A DNA stretch of 64,000 nt from Variovorax sp. WS11 (GCF_010499245.1 NZ_JAAGOW010000002.1:744001-808000); one strand, 5' to 3'; positions 52,699 to 62,044 are shown, counted from the stretch's first letter. Notes: generated by a model from the letters alone, not told the origin. Translations and numbers: made by a program.

Positions 52699-53946
52699 CT
52701 ACGGCGTCTGCAGCGTGCCGTCGGCCAGGCGCGTCTGCGTCCAGGTCGTCACCGTGTTCTCGCACGGGTACTTCCTCGCCTCGGCCTCGTCGAGGTCGAC
52801 GCCGAGGCCCGGCTTGTCGTTCGCGTAGACATAGCCGTTGCTGAACTCCGGCAGGCCGGGGAACACGTCGAGCAAGGCGCCGCGTGGGCCCTTGAGCTCC
52901 TGGATCACGAAGTTCGGCGGCTCGATGCCCGACCACTCCTGCACGCCGAAATTGCGCGCGGCCAGGTCGATGTGGATGTTGGCGGCATGCCCCAGCGGCG
53001 ACATGTCGCCGGGACCATGCCAGGCCGTCTTCACGCCGAACTGCTCGGCAAAGATCTGCAGCTTGCGCCCGGGCGTGATGCCGCCGATCTGGCTCAGGTG
53101 CACGCGGATGTAGTCGATCAGCTGCTCGGTGATCAGGAACTTCCACTCGGCGGGGTTGTTGAAGAGCTCGCCCTGCGCCAGCGGGGTCGTCGTCTTCTCG
53201 CGCAGCTGGCGGATCCAGGCGCCCTCTTCGAGCGGGATCGCGTCCTCGAGGAAGAACAGGTCGAAGGGCTCGAGCCCGCAGGCCAGGCGGATCGCATCGA
53301 CGGGCTTGAGCCGCTCGTGCACGTCATGGCACAGCGCCACCTCGAAGCCGAGCTTGCTGCGGATGCCCTCGAAGAGCGCGATCGTCTCGCGCATGTACTT
53401 CTTGCCGTCGAGGTAGATGCCGCCGGCCGCGCCGCGCGGCGCGCCGGCCGGCGCCGGGCCGAAGCCGCCGCCGCCGTAGCCGCCGCTCTGGCAGCGCACA
53501 TGGGTGATGCCCTGCTCGCGGTACTTCTGGATGTTGTCGCACAGCTCGCTCAGGCTGTTGCCGTCGGCATGGCGGTAGATCGGCACGCCCTCGCGGCACT
53601 TGCCGCCGAAGAGCTGGTAGAGCGGCATGCCGGCCATCTTGCCCTTGATGTCCCACAGCGCCATGTCGACGCCCGAGATCGCGTTGTTCTCGATGGGTCC
53701 GTTGCGCCAGTAGGCGTTCTGGTGCATGAGCTGCCAGAGCTCCTCGATCGCGCTCGCGTCGCGTCCGACGAGCAGCGGCCGCAGGTAGTCCTCGACCAGG
53801 CATTGCACGGCCAGGTGCCGGTAGGAGAAGGTCGCGCAGCCGAGGCCGAAGAGGCCGGGCTGGTTGGTCTCCACCTTCACGACGACGAGGTTGATACCTT
53901 CGGGCGCCGTCAGGATGACCTTGACGTCGGAGATCAGGGTTGACAT
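52699..53946 (-). CDS. RspA/ManD-like sugar-acid dehydratase
   Basis: 415 residues of the mannonate-dehydratase subgroup of the enolase superfamily: ENNAISGVDMALWDIKGKMA, LCHDVHERLKP, FFLEDAIPLEEG, AQGELFNNPAEW, HLSQIGGITP and the TAWHGPGDMSPLGHAANIHI region. The Gly/Ala-rich loop at about 145-175 is typical of the group. Members dehydrate D-mannonate, D-gluconate or L-idonate-type acids, sometimes with low activity. The gene is 9 nt upstream of the dgoD-like gene. Confidence 0.88.
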   Translation of the reverse strand: MSTLISDVKVILTAPEGINLVVVKVETNQPGLFGLGCATFSYRHLAVQCLVEDYLRPLLVGRDASAIEELWQLMHQNAYWRNGPIENNAISGVDMALWDIKGKMAGMPLYQLFGGKCREGVPIYRHADGNSLSELCDNIQKYREQGITHVRCQSGGYGGGGFGPAPAGAPRGAAGGIYLDGKKYMRETIALFEGIRSKLGFEVALCHDVHERLKPVDAIRLACGLEPFDLFFLEDAIPLEEGAWIRQLREKTTTPLAQGELFNNPAEWKFLITEQLIDYIRVHLSQIGGITPGRKLQIFAEQFGVKTAWHGPGDMSPLGHAANIHIDLAARNFGVQEWSGIEPPNFVIQELKGPRGALLDVFPGLPEFSNGYVYANDKPGLGVDLDEAEARKYPCENTVTTWTQTRLADGTLQTP

Positions 53947-53982
53947 GGTGTGTTCGTTCGCTCGCTGCTGTCCCGACGGGGG

Positions 53983-54951
53983 TCACTTCTGGATGTTCAG
54001 GCCGCCGAGCAGCTTCTTGAAATAGTCGGACTGGCTGTTCATGAAGGCCTGGAACTGCGCGCCGTCCAGGTAGGCGGGCTGCAGGTTGGCCTTCGTCAGC
54101 GCATCGCGAAAGGCCGGGTCCTCCGCGGTCTTGCGGGCGACGTCGCGCAGGATCTGCACGACCTCGGGCGGCGTGCCGAGCGGCACGCCCAGGCCGCGCC
54201 AGGTGCCGACCACGAGCTCGGTGCCCTTCTCCTTGAAGGTGGGCACCTTGTCGTAGGGCGCGGGGAGGCGGCGGTCCGCCATCGACACCAGCACGCGAAG
54301 CTTGCCGGCCGCGACGAAGGAACCGATCTCCGCCGGGCTCACCGTGATGGCGTCCACATGGCCGCCGACCAGCGCCATGACGCTCGGCGCCGCGCCTTGA
54401 TAAGGCACATGGTTGAACTTGACGCCGGTCTTCTCCTCGACCGCGGCCGCCGCGAGATGCCAGATCGTGCCCGTGCCGGCGTTCCCCATCGTCACGGTGC
54501 CCGGCTGCTTGCGCGCCTGGGCGAGCAGCTCGTCGATCGACTGCCAGGGCGCTTCCGCGCGCACGGCGATCAGGCCCGGGTCGCCGTTGAGGCGTGCGAT
54601 CGGGACGAAGTCGGCGGTCGTCACCTTCGTCATGTTGAGGTGCGGGATGATCGCGAGCTCGGAGATCAGCACGCCGACCTTGTAGCCGTCGGGTGCGGCG
54701 CGCTGGACTTCCGTCATCGCGATGCCGCCGCTCGCGCCGGGCTTGTTGCTCACGACGATCGGCTGCGCGATGTACTTCTTGGCCGTGTCGGCGAACAGGC
54801 GCGCCATCACGTCGGTGCCGCCGCCCGCCGACGAGGGAACGACCATCTCGATGGGTCGGCTCGGGTAGTCGGAAGCGGGTGCCGCGGTGGCGGCAGGCGC
54901 AGCCGTCACGAGCGCAAGAAGCCCCGGCAGCGCGATGCGCAGCAGTTTCAT
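53983..54951 (-). CDS. Bug-family periplasmic binding protein of the sugar-acid operon
   Basis: 322 residues with a Sec signal (cleavage near ATAAPASDYP) and the Bug blocks RPIEMVVPSSAGGGTDVMAR, VSNKPGASGGIAMTEVQ and MGNAGTGTIWHLAAAA. It sits between idnO and the dehydratases, so the operon encodes two unrelated binding proteins (this and DctP). It lacks its own TctAB. Confidence 0.95.
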   Translation of the reverse strand: MKLLRIALPGLLALVTAAPAATAAPASDYPSRPIEMVVPSSAGGGTDVMARLFADTAKKYIAQPIVVSNKPGASGGIAMTEVQRAAPDGYKVGVLISELAIIPHLNMTKVTTADFVPIARLNGDPGLIAVRAEAPWQSIDELLAQARKQPGTVTMGNAGTGTIWHLAAAAVEEKTGVKFNHVPYQGAAPSVMALVGGHVDAITVSPAEIGSFVAAGKLRVLVSMADRRLPAPYDKVPTFKEKGTELVVGTWRGLGVPLGTPPEVVQILRDVARKTAEDPAFRDALTKANLQPAYLDGAQFQAFMNSQSDYFKKLLGGLNIQK

Positions 54952-54994
54952 GGATGTCTCCGTGTGGGTGGGAAGAGGATCGAACCGAGCCGCG

Positions 54995-55765
54995 CTAGAG
55001 CACCGCGAGCATGCCGCCGTCGACGTAGAGGATCTGGCCGTTGACGTAGTCCGAGGCTGCCGACGCGAGGAAGATCGCCGTGCCGGCGAGCTCGTTCGGC
55101 AGGCCCCAGCGGCGCGCCGGCGTGCGCGACTTGACCCAGCCGTCGAAGTCCGGGTTCTGGATCAGCGCCGTGTTCATCTCGGTGGCCATGTAGCCCGGCC
55201 CGATCGCATTGGCCTGGATGCCGTGCGCCGCCCATTCGGCGGTCATGGCGCGGGTGAGCATCTTGATGCCGCCCTTCGCCGCGGTGTAGGGCGCGACGGT
55301 CGCGCGCGCCGCCTCGCTGGTGAGCGAGCCGATGTTGATGATCTTGCCGCCGCGCTGGCGCGCGATCATGCGGCGCGCGGCCTCGCGCCCGACCAGGAAG
55401 GCGCTGGTGAGGTTGGTGCGCAGCACCTGGTCCCATTCGGCAAGCGAGAGATCGACCAGCGGCTTGCGCAGCTGGATGCCGGCGTTGTTGACCAGGATGT
55501 CGACCGCGATGCCCGCGGCGTCGAGGCGGGCGAAGGCATCGCACACGGCGGCCTCGTCGGTGACATCGAAGGCGGCGGTCTCCACCGCGTGGCCCTTGGC
55601 GCGCAGCGCCTCGGCGCCATGGGCGAGCCGCTCCGGATCGACGCCATTGACGACGATGCGGGCACCGGCCTCGGCCAGCGCCTCGGCAATCGCGCGGCCG
55701 AGACCGCGCGAGGAGCCGGTCACCAGCGCGGTACGCCCGGAAAGATCGAAGAGGGGGTGGGACAT
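54995..55765 (-). CDS. idnO: Gluconate 5-dehydrogenase-like short-chain dehydrogenase
   Basis: 256 residues from the ATG at 55765. Rossmann motif TGSSRGLG, NNAGI at 93-97, catalytic S147/Y160/K164 (APYTAAKGGIK) and the C-terminal DYVNGQILYVDGGMLAVL, all closely following IdnO of E. coli (recalled). It would reduce 5-ketogluconate to D-gluconate, the step after IdnD. It is the first gene of the operon. Confidence 0.88.
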   Translation of the reverse strand: MSHPLFDLSGRTALVTGSSRGLGRAIAEALAEAGARIVVNGVDPERLAHGAEALRAKGHAVETAAFDVTDEAAVCDAFARLDAAGIAVDILVNNAGIQLRKPLVDLSLAEWDQVLRTNLTSAFLVGREAARRMIARQRGGKIINIGSLTSEAARATVAPYTAAKGGIKMLTRAMTAEWAAHGIQANAIGPGYMATEMNTALIQNPDFDGWVKSRTPARRWGLPNELAGTAIFLASAASDYVNGQILYVDGGMLAVL

Positions 55766-55904
55766 GGTCGGTTCGGCGAGCTTCTTGAAGCGCAAGAATA
55801 CTGTGATATTTCACCAAGATTCTCGGTATTTACCCTGCACGCAGGCAATCCAAGCCGCAGCCGCTTTCCCAATGGCATTCGCTTGAATATGCAGGGTTAA
55901 GGTG

Positions 55905-55920
55905 GCATATCAGGATATGC
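55905..55920. promoter_or_regulatory. Perfect palindrome GCATATC-AG-GATATGC, probable GntR operator
   Basis: A 16-bp palindrome (7-bp arms, AG centre) in the 199-bp region between the divergent idnO and GntR genes. A second, shorter dyad, GTGATATTTCAC (55803-55814), lies close to the idnO start. Palindromes of this kind are typical FadR/GntR-family sites. Confidence 0.7.
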
Positions 55921-55964
55921 TTGCATCCGGATGCGACGATGCATTCGTACCTGGAGCAAAGAGA

Positions 55965-56753
55965 ATGGCCTCGTCCACGCGACCCCGGCGGGCCCCCGCA
56001 AGCCCGGCGGCGCAGGAAGCGCCGCGCCGCAGCAGCAGCCCCGTCAACCTGTCCAACCTCGCCTACGAGCGCCTGGAGGAACTGCTGGTCTGCTGCGAGC
56101 TGAAGCCCGGCCGCTTCCTGGCCACGCACGAACTGCAGGCGATGGTGGGCTATGGCCGCACGCCGGTGCTGCAGGCCGTCAACCGCCTCGCGGCCGACAC
56201 GCTGGTGGCCGTCACGCCGCGTCATGGCCTGCAGATCACCCCTGTCGACCTCACCCGCGACCGCGTGCTGCTGCGCCTGCGCCGGGACATGGAACGCTTC
56301 GTCATCCAGCTCGCGACCGAGCGATCGGGCGCCTCGCAGCGCAACCAGATGCTCCACCTCAAGCGCCAGCTCAGCGAGCACCGCGCCGACATCACGCTCG
56401 AGCAGTTCAACCTGGTGGACCGCCGCATCGACCAGCTCTTCCTGGCTGCGGCCGGCGAGCCCTTCGTCGAGAGCACGCTCCGGCCGCTGCACACGATCTT
56501 CCGGCGGATCGGCTGGATCTATCACATGCAGACCCAACAGGGCGTCGACCTGCACGACACGGTCGACGGTCACATTGCGGTGATCGATGCGGTCGCTGCC
56601 GGCAAGGCCGACGCGGCCATCGCCGCATCGGACCGGCTGATGGAGTTCGTCGAGGGCATGTTCGACGTGCTCGAGCGGGAGGTCGATCCCGCCCTGCTCG
56701 ACTGCAGCCTCGGCGGGCTGGACGCGACCTTCCTGCGGTCGCCCGCGGCGTAG
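55965..56753 (+). CDS. GntR-family regulator of the sugar-acid operon
   Basis: 262 residues from the ATG at 55965 (GGAG upstream). A GTG at 55902 is in frame, but then the operator palindrome would lie inside codons 2-7. The N-terminal winged helix (about 20-90) contains LAYERLEELLVCCELKPGRF and GYGRTPVLQAVNRLAAD, and an FCD-type helical ligand domain follows. It is divergent from idnO, so it is the likely repressor of that operon, released by a sugar acid. Confidence 0.92.
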   Translation: MASSTRPRRAPASPAAQEAPRRSSSPVNLSNLAYERLEELLVCCELKPGRFLATHELQAMVGYGRTPVLQAVNRLAADTLVAVTPRHGLQITPVDLTRDRVLLRLRRDMERFVIQLATERSGASQRNQMLHLKRQLSEHRADITLEQFNLVDRRIDQLFLAAAGEPFVESTLRPLHTIFRRIGWIYHMQTQQGVDLHDTVDGHIAVIDAVAAGKADAAIAASDRLMEFVEGMFDVLEREVDPALLDCSLGGLDATFLRSPAA

Positions 56754-56772
56754 AACGAAGCGACCCGGGTGC

Positions 56773-57915
56773 TCAGCCGCGATTCGGGTTGAGCAAGTAC
56801 TTCTCGCCGGTCGCCTGCTTGGCGTAGACCGCGATCTCCTCCAGCTTCAGGGCCTCGTGCAGCGACACCTCCCGCGTGTAGCGGCTGGCGAAGGTGGTCT
56901 TGAGCTCGGCCGCCACGCGCGCCTTGAGCTTCGCTGCCCCCTCCGGCCCGATCTTCTGCAGGAAGTGAAAGAGCAGCCAGCCTCCCATGCCCCAGGTCAT
57001 GCCGAAGCCGCGCGTGAACTCGGTCGGGCCGCGGTCCAGGCCGCCGTAGATGTAGAGCTGCTTGTGCGTCATCGTCCCGTAACGGCTGTATTCGGTCGAC
57101 TTTCGCGCGAGCGCGGCCTCCATCGCGTTCAGGATCTGCCCGGCCAGCTTGCCGCCACCGATCGCGTCGAAGGCCAGCGTGGCGCCGGTGGCGACCAAGG
57201 CCTCGGTCAGGTCCTCCATGAAAGTGGGCGCGCTGGCGTCGCACACATGCTTCGCGCCGATCGCGCGCAGGATGTCCGCCTGCTCCTTTCTGCGCACGAT
57301 GTTGACGAGCGCGACGCCGTCCGCAAGGCAGATCCGGTTGAGCATCTGCCCGAGATTGGAGGCCGCGGCCGTGTGCACCAGCGCCTTGTGGCCTTCGCGC
57401 TTCATCGTCTCGACCATGCCCAGCGCGGTGAGCGGATTGACGAAGGCCGAGGCGCCCTCGGCGGGCGTCGTGCCCTCGGGCAGCGGCATGCACTGGGCCG
57501 CGGGGAGGCAGCGGTACTGCGTGTACATCGCGCCGCCGAGCATCGCGACCGTCTTGCCCAGCAGCGCTTGTGCCACTGGCGAGGCACCGGCTGCGACCAC
57601 CACGCCGGCCCCTTCGTTGCCGACCGGCATGGACTGGTCGAGCCGACCGGCCATGGCCTTCATCACGCCTTCGGGCACGGGGGCGGTGATGACCGGCCGC
57701 TCGGGCGTGCCGCTCGCCTTGGCGGCCTTCATGTCGGCCGCGCCGAACAGCAGGCCGAGGTCGGAGGGGTTCATCGGCGCAGCCTCGACGCGCACGATCA
57801 CTTCGTCGGGCTTGGGCTCGGGGATCGGCGCCTCGACGAGCGAGAGCTCCAGTTCGCCGCCGCGCTTGATCAGCGAGCGCAGTTGCAGGGCCGTGCGGGG
57901 GATTTCGGTGGGCAT
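56773..57915 (-). CDS. Zinc-binding-dehydrogenase-superfamily (quinone-oxidoreductase-like) protein
   Basis: 380 residues of the MDR superfamily. N-terminal GroES-like domain (about 25-150) with VEAAPMNPSDLGLLFG and GNEGAGVVVAAGASPVAQAL. Nucleotide-binding half with HTAAASNLGQMLNRICLADG. The usual zinc Cys clusters are absent, so it is a zinc-free oxidoreductase of the quinone/enoyl-reductase type. It is transcribed with the aldehyde dehydrogenase and fatty-acid-hydroxylase genes. Confidence 0.88.
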   Translation of the reverse strand: MPTEIPRTALQLRSLIKRGGELELSLVEAPIPEPKPDEVIVRVEAAPMNPSDLGLLFGAADMKAAKASGTPERPVITAPVPEGVMKAMAGRLDQSMPVGNEGAGVVVAAGASPVAQALLGKTVAMLGGAMYTQYRCLPAAQCMPLPEGTTPAEGASAFVNPLTALGMVETMKREGHKALVHTAAASNLGQMLNRICLADGVALVNIVRRKEQADILRAIGAKHVCDASAPTFMEDLTEALVATGATLAFDAIGGGKLAGQILNAMEAALARKSTEYSRYGTMTHKQLYIYGGLDRGPTEFTRGFGMTWGMGGWLLFHFLQKIGPEGAAKLKARVAAELKTTFASRYTREVSLHEALKLEEIAVYAKQATGEKYLLNPNRG

Positions 57916-57952
57916 GGACGCGTCTCCTCGATGAGCGCGCCAGTATGTCAGC

Positions 57953-59395
57953 TCACGTGATGATCCGCAGCACCCGGCTCATGAGGTCGAAGGTGCGGCC
58001 ATAGGGCGGCTGCAGCAGCCGCGTGCCGGAGAGCGCCGCCTGGCGGAACACGGGCTTGTGCTTGCTGAAGGTGCGAAAGCCGTACTCGCCGTGGTAGGCC
58101 CCCATGCCGCTCGCACCGATGCCGCCGAAGGGCAGCTCCTCCTGGCCGAAGTGCCACATGCAGTCGTTGAGGGTGACGCCGCCTGAAATGGTTCGGGCGA
58201 GCACCTTGTCGCGGTCCGCTCGGTAGGTGCCGAACCAGTAGAGCGCCAACGGACGCTCGTGCCGGTTGACGTACGAGATCACGTCCTCGATGGTGTCGTA
58301 GGCCATCACGGGCAGCAGCGGGCCGAAGATCTCCTCCTGCATGATCTTCATGTCGTCCGTCACGTTCAGGACGAGCGCGGGGCCGAGCTTGCGCGTGCCG
58401 CTTGCCGTGCCCAGTCCTTCCGGATGAAGCGGCACGACCCGCGCGCCGCGCTGGCGCGCATCGTCCAGCAGGCCCTGCAACCGTTCGAAGTGGCGGTCGC
58501 TCACGATGGCGGTGTAGTCCGGGTTGGCGTCGATCGCCGGGTACTGGCGCTCCACCTCGCGGCGCATCGCGTGGACGAAGGCATCGACGGCATGGCGCTG
58601 CACCGCCACATAGTCCGGAGCGATGCAGGTCTGGCCGGCATTGAAGAGCTTGCCCATCGCGAGCCGCGACGCCGCCTGCGCCATGTCGACCTGCGGGCTG
58701 AGGATGGCCGGCGACTTGCCGCCCAGCTCCAGGGTGACCGGCGTGAGGTTGGCCGCCGCGGCCAGGGCCACCTGCCGCCCGACGGCCGTGGACCCGGTGA
58801 ACAGCAGGTGGTCGAAGGGCATGGCCACGAAGGCCGTGCCGATCTCGGCGCCGCCGGTGACGACCGTCAGTTCATCGGGGGCGAAGCTTTCGGCGACGGC
58901 CTGGCGCATGAGCTCGGCCACGCGCGGGGTCAGCTCGGAAGGCTTGATCATGACGCGGTTGCCGGCGCCGATCGCCGCGATCGCCGGCCCCATCGCCAGC
59001 TGGTACGGATAGTTCCAGGGGCTGACCACCCCGACCACGCCGATGGGCTGCGGCATGATGCGGTTCGATCCGGGCCGGAAGGCCAGCGCGGTGGGCGCGC
59101 GCCGCACCTTCATCCACGACTTCAGGCGCCTGCGCGCATGCTTGATGGCCGCCGTCACCATCATCACGTCGGCCAGGCGGGTCACATGCGCGGAGCGGTG
59201 GCCGAAGTCGGCGGAGACGGCCGCCTCGAGGGCCGGAGCGATGCGCTCGGTCATCGCGAACAGCCGGTCGAGGCGCTCCATGCGCACCGCATGCGAAGGA
59301 TTCATGTCGGCGGCGAACGCGGCCCGCTGGCGGGCGAAGGCCTCGTGCATGCCGTCGAGCGACGGATCGGGGACCGTCTTCAGGATGGCGTTCAT
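57953..59395 (-). CDS. Coniferyl-aldehyde-dehydrogenase-like NAD(P)-dependent aldehyde dehydrogenase
   Basis: 480 residues. Conserved blocks GVVSPWNYPYQLAMGPAIAA, LELGGKSPAIL (catalytic Glu), GKLFNAGQTCIAPDY (catalytic Cys) and EEIFGPLLPVMAY. Similar in length and motifs to CalB-type enzymes. It oxidises an aldehyde to a carboxylic acid in the cytoplasm. Its start overlaps the downstream-reading hydroxylase stop as ATGA. Confidence 0.92.
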   Translation of the reverse strand: MNAILKTVPDPSLDGMHEAFARQRAAFAADMNPSHAVRMERLDRLFAMTERIAPALEAAVSADFGHRSAHVTRLADVMMVTAAIKHARRRLKSWMKVRRAPTALAFRPGSNRIMPQPIGVVGVVSPWNYPYQLAMGPAIAAIGAGNRVMIKPSELTPRVAELMRQAVAESFAPDELTVVTGGAEIGTAFVAMPFDHLLFTGSTAVGRQVALAAAANLTPVTLELGGKSPAILSPQVDMAQAASRLAMGKLFNAGQTCIAPDYVAVQRHAVDAFVHAMRREVERQYPAIDANPDYTAIVSDRHFERLQGLLDDARQRGARVVPLHPEGLGTASGTRKLGPALVLNVTDDMKIMQEEIFGPLLPVMAYDTIEDVISYVNRHERPLALYWFGTYRADRDKVLARTISGGVTLNDCMWHFGQEELPFGGIGASGMGAYHGEYGFRTFSKHKPVFRQAALSGTRLLQPPYGRTFDLMSRVLRIIT

Positions 59396-60288
59396 GGCTT
59401 GCCCCCGGCGGCTTGCGCTTGCTGCGCGGTGTTGGCGTCGGCCTCGGCATAAGCGCGCCCGCCGGGCACCAGCGCCGAATGCGCGCGCCGCGAATGAACG
59501 AGCGGGTAGAACATCTCCACGAACCAGCGCTCCTTGCCGAAGGCCAGGTCGTCGTGCAGGCCGACCTTAGCCGGGTAGCGGCGGGTGATCTTGGCGGTGC
59601 CGAAGATCAGGTCCCACACGAAGAGCAGGTTGCCGAAGTTTCCCTTGTAGTGGCCGATGTCGTCTTCGTTGGTGAGCGCGTGATGCGCCCAGTGGGTGGC
59701 CGGCGTCGACACCGTCCGCTCCAGCACCCAGGCCAGCGGATGCAGCCACTTCACGCGGTACAGCGGCGCATCCCATGGCACCGCGCAGTGCGCGCCCAGG
59801 ATCACGGTGAGCTTGATCACGATGTAGACCAGATAGGCATTGCCGAAGCCCAGGTAGATCAGCACGCCGGAGGCCCACAGGCCCGGCATCATCAGGTAGT
59901 AGAAGAAGTTGTTGCGGTAGGTGATGCGGATGCTCATGTAGTGCGCCGTGTGATGCGCGCGATGCAGCGGCCACAGGAGCGGCGTGTGCGAGATGCGGTG
60001 CCACCAGTACTGCGTCATGTCGTCGGCGACCAGCAGGATCGCGCCCATGGCCCACCAGGGCAGGTGGGCCCATGCGTCGCGCTGCCCGGGCATCGCCAGC
60101 GCGGACAGCTTGCCCGTCACCCCGAAGATGAAGGGCTGCGACACCGCGAGCAGCGAGAGGAACATGAACAGCTCCAGCCGGGTGTCGTCGACGGTGGCGT
60201 GGAAGTGCTCGTGCTTGCGGGAGCGGATCTCCAGCAGGGCGAAGAAAAGAATGATCGTGACGAGCACGATGTTCTGGATGAGGTTCAC
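59392..60288 (-). CDS. Sterol desaturase / fatty-acid hydroxylase superfamily protein
   Basis: 298 residues from a GTG at 60288 with AGGAG 7 nt upstream; no ATG is near. Several membrane helices and the histidine boxes of integral membrane diiron enzymes: WWHRISH, HRAHHTAHYM and a final HWAHH. It would hydroxylate or desaturate a lipid-like substrate; the adjacent aldehyde dehydrogenase could process the product (inference). First gene of its three-gene unit, divergent from LysR. Confidence 0.9.
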   Translation of the reverse strand: MNLIQNIVLVTIILFFALLEIRSRKHEHFHATVDDTRLELFMFLSLLAVSQPFIFGVTGKLSALAMPGQRDAWAHLPWWAMGAILLVADDMTQYWWHRISHTPLLWPLHRAHHTAHYMSIRITYRNNFFYYLMMPGLWASGVLIYLGFGNAYLVYIVIKLTVILGAHCAVPWDAPLYRVKWLHPLAWVLERTVSTPATHWAHHALTNEDDIGHYKGNFGNLLFVWDLIFGTAKITRRYPAKVGLHDDLAFGKERWFVEMFYPLVHSRRAHSALVPGGRAYAEADANTAQQAQAAGGKP

Positions 60289-60416
60289 CAGTTGTCTCCT
60301 GGGTGTCGATCGTGGGGCCCGGGTCCTGCGTCCGAACGCCGGGGCTGTCTGTCTGTCCGTGTTCTTGCGATGTCCGGCGCGATTGTTCCGGCCGGCCACG
60401 ATTGAGTCCAATGCAT

Positions 60417-60430
60417 ATTCACGCCAGAAT
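60417..60430. promoter_or_regulatory. Weak LysR-type site, ATTC-N6-GAAT
   Basis: An inverted repeat (extended outward by GCAT and ATGC) in the region between the divergent hydroxylase and LysR genes, 40-53 nt before the LysR start. It is the only reasonable dyad there. Confidence 0.3.
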
Positions 60431-60469
60431 CAATGCACTGGCTGCAATCGCCGGGCAAGGAGCCTCCCC

Positions 60470-61390
60470 ATGGATCTCAAGCGCTGGGCCCACATCGTCG
60501 CGGTCGCAGACCGTCGAAGCTTCATCCGCGCGGCGGAGCAGGTGCACCTCAGCCAACCGGCGCTGACGCGCAGCATCCAGGCGGCGGAAGCGGAGCTGGG
60601 CCTGCAGCTCTTCGACCGCGGCACGCAGGATGTGGCGGCAACGCCGGCCGGCGAATTCATCGTGGCGCGGGCGCGGCAGCTGCTGTTCGACAGCCGCTGC
60701 CTGCAACGCGATGTGGAGCTCTATCGCAGCCGCGGCCTGGGCGACACCGCGTTCGGCGTGGGGCCCTTCCCGGCTGCGACTTTCCTGTCACCGCTGCTGG
60801 CGGCGATGCGGCGGGAGTTTCCCGGTATCCGGCTGCGCGTGGAGATCAGCAACTGGCAGCTGCTGCTGAAGCGCCTGGTCGAAGAGGATGTGGAGTTCTT
60901 CGTGGCGGACACGCGGGACCTGCCGGCGGACCCCGGGCTGCAGGTGCGCGCCCTGCGCCATGAGCCGGGTCACTTCTACGTGCGTGCCGGTCACCCGCTG
61001 GCGGCGCGCAAGAGCGTCACGTTGCCGCAGGTGTGGACGCACGGCGTCCTGTCGGTTCGGCTGCCCGCCGACGTGCGTGCCGCGGTCTCACGCCTCCTGG
61101 GCCTGGCATCGCCGGACGAGCTCTCGCCGGCGCTCGAGTGCGACGATGTCGAGATCCTGAAGAAGGTCACGCTGAGCTGCGACTCGGTCCTGGCTGCGCC
61201 GCATGCCGCGGTGGCGCGGGAGGTCGAGGCGGGCACGCTTCACGCCCTGAAGGTCACGGGCCTGCCACCGCTCTCGGCGCAGATGGGGGTGGTCACCCTG
61301 CGCGGGCGCACGCCCTCGCCGATGGCGGAGCTCATCATGGGGCGGCTGCCGATGGCGCCCGGACGTGCGGCACGACGTCGCGGTGCCTGA
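60470..61390 (+). CDS. LysR-family regulator divergent from the hydroxylase/dehydrogenase unit
   Basis: 306 residues from the ATG at 60470 (AAGGAG upstream). Helix-turn-helix DRRSFIRAAEQVHLSQPALT, then a substrate-binding domain (GVGPFPAATFLSPLLAAMRR). It is the likely regulator of the three genes reading away from it. The C-terminus is Arg/Ala rich. Confidence 0.94.
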   Translation: MDLKRWAHIVAVADRRSFIRAAEQVHLSQPALTRSIQAAEAELGLQLFDRGTQDVAATPAGEFIVARARQLLFDSRCLQRDVELYRSRGLGDTAFGVGPFPAATFLSPLLAAMRREFPGIRLRVEISNWQLLLKRLVEEDVEFFVADTRDLPADPGLQVRALRHEPGHFYVRAGHPLAARKSVTLPQVWTHGVLSVRLPADVRAAVSRLLGLASPDELSPALECDDVEILKKVTLSCDSVLAAPHAAVAREVEAGTLHALKVTGLPPLSAQMGVVTLRGRTPSPMAELIMGRLPMAPGRAARRRGA

Positions 61391-61436
61391 AGATGCCCAC
61401 GCACACCCCTATCGCTGCCTGGTCCAGGAGCGCGCA

Positions 61437-62039
61437 TCACGGATGCTTCGGCATGGACTGAGGTGCATCCGGTGTTTGCACCGGGGGCACGGCAGGTCCG
61501 GTTGGCGGCTTGGGGACGGGCTCGGAAGCGGCGGGCAGCGGGTGCTTCATTCGCACCTCCATTGTCTGTGCGAGATCGCGCATATCTCGGTTGCCAGGGT
61601 TCTGGTCGGCGTGGCGACGAGCGATGGCCGCCAGCTTCTGCACCTGCGAATCCGGCGCAGCCTCCGCGAGCAGCTGCATCGCGTCCCAAGACGAAAGGTA
61701 TGCCAGGACCTTGCGCGGATCGGTGCCCGGCTCGCTCAACCTGGCCACGATGATGTCGTCGATGTGGCGGCCCGTCTTCGCACTCTCGATGGTGGCGCTC
61801 GCGCGGAGCCAAGTGCAATAGCGCAGTCCATCCGTCCCGCCGTACAGGCCCGCCTCATAGCGGCCTCATCGAGCACGTGCTTGGTGTCCGGCAGATAGCC
61901 CAGAGTTGCGGACGGAGGGCGCCGAGCTAACGTCCGCTCGCAATCCAGCCTCCGGCGCTTCCGTCGCGAGCTTGTAGTAGAGGGCAAAGGCAGTCGCGAG
62001 ACTCGCCATTCCCAGGAGGGTCCAATGAAGTTTTTTCAT
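61437..62039 (-). pseudogene. Membrane-anchored partner of the lectin-amidase, two frame breaks
   Basis: Starts at 62039, 5 nt after the lectin-amidase stop. It begins MKKLHWTLLGMASLATAFAL (one anchor helix), leaves frame at about 61930-61900 (the second frame reads TLGYLPDTKHVLDEA) and returns to the first (RYEAGLYGGTDGLRYCTWLR ... ARLSEPGTDPRKVLAYLSSW) until the stop at 61437. The rebuilt protein is about 200 residues: anchor, periplasmic domain with a Pro-rich tail. Position and topology fit an immunity protein for a cell-wall enzyme (inference). No named family. Confidence 0.7.
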
Positions 62040-62044
62040 CCAAC

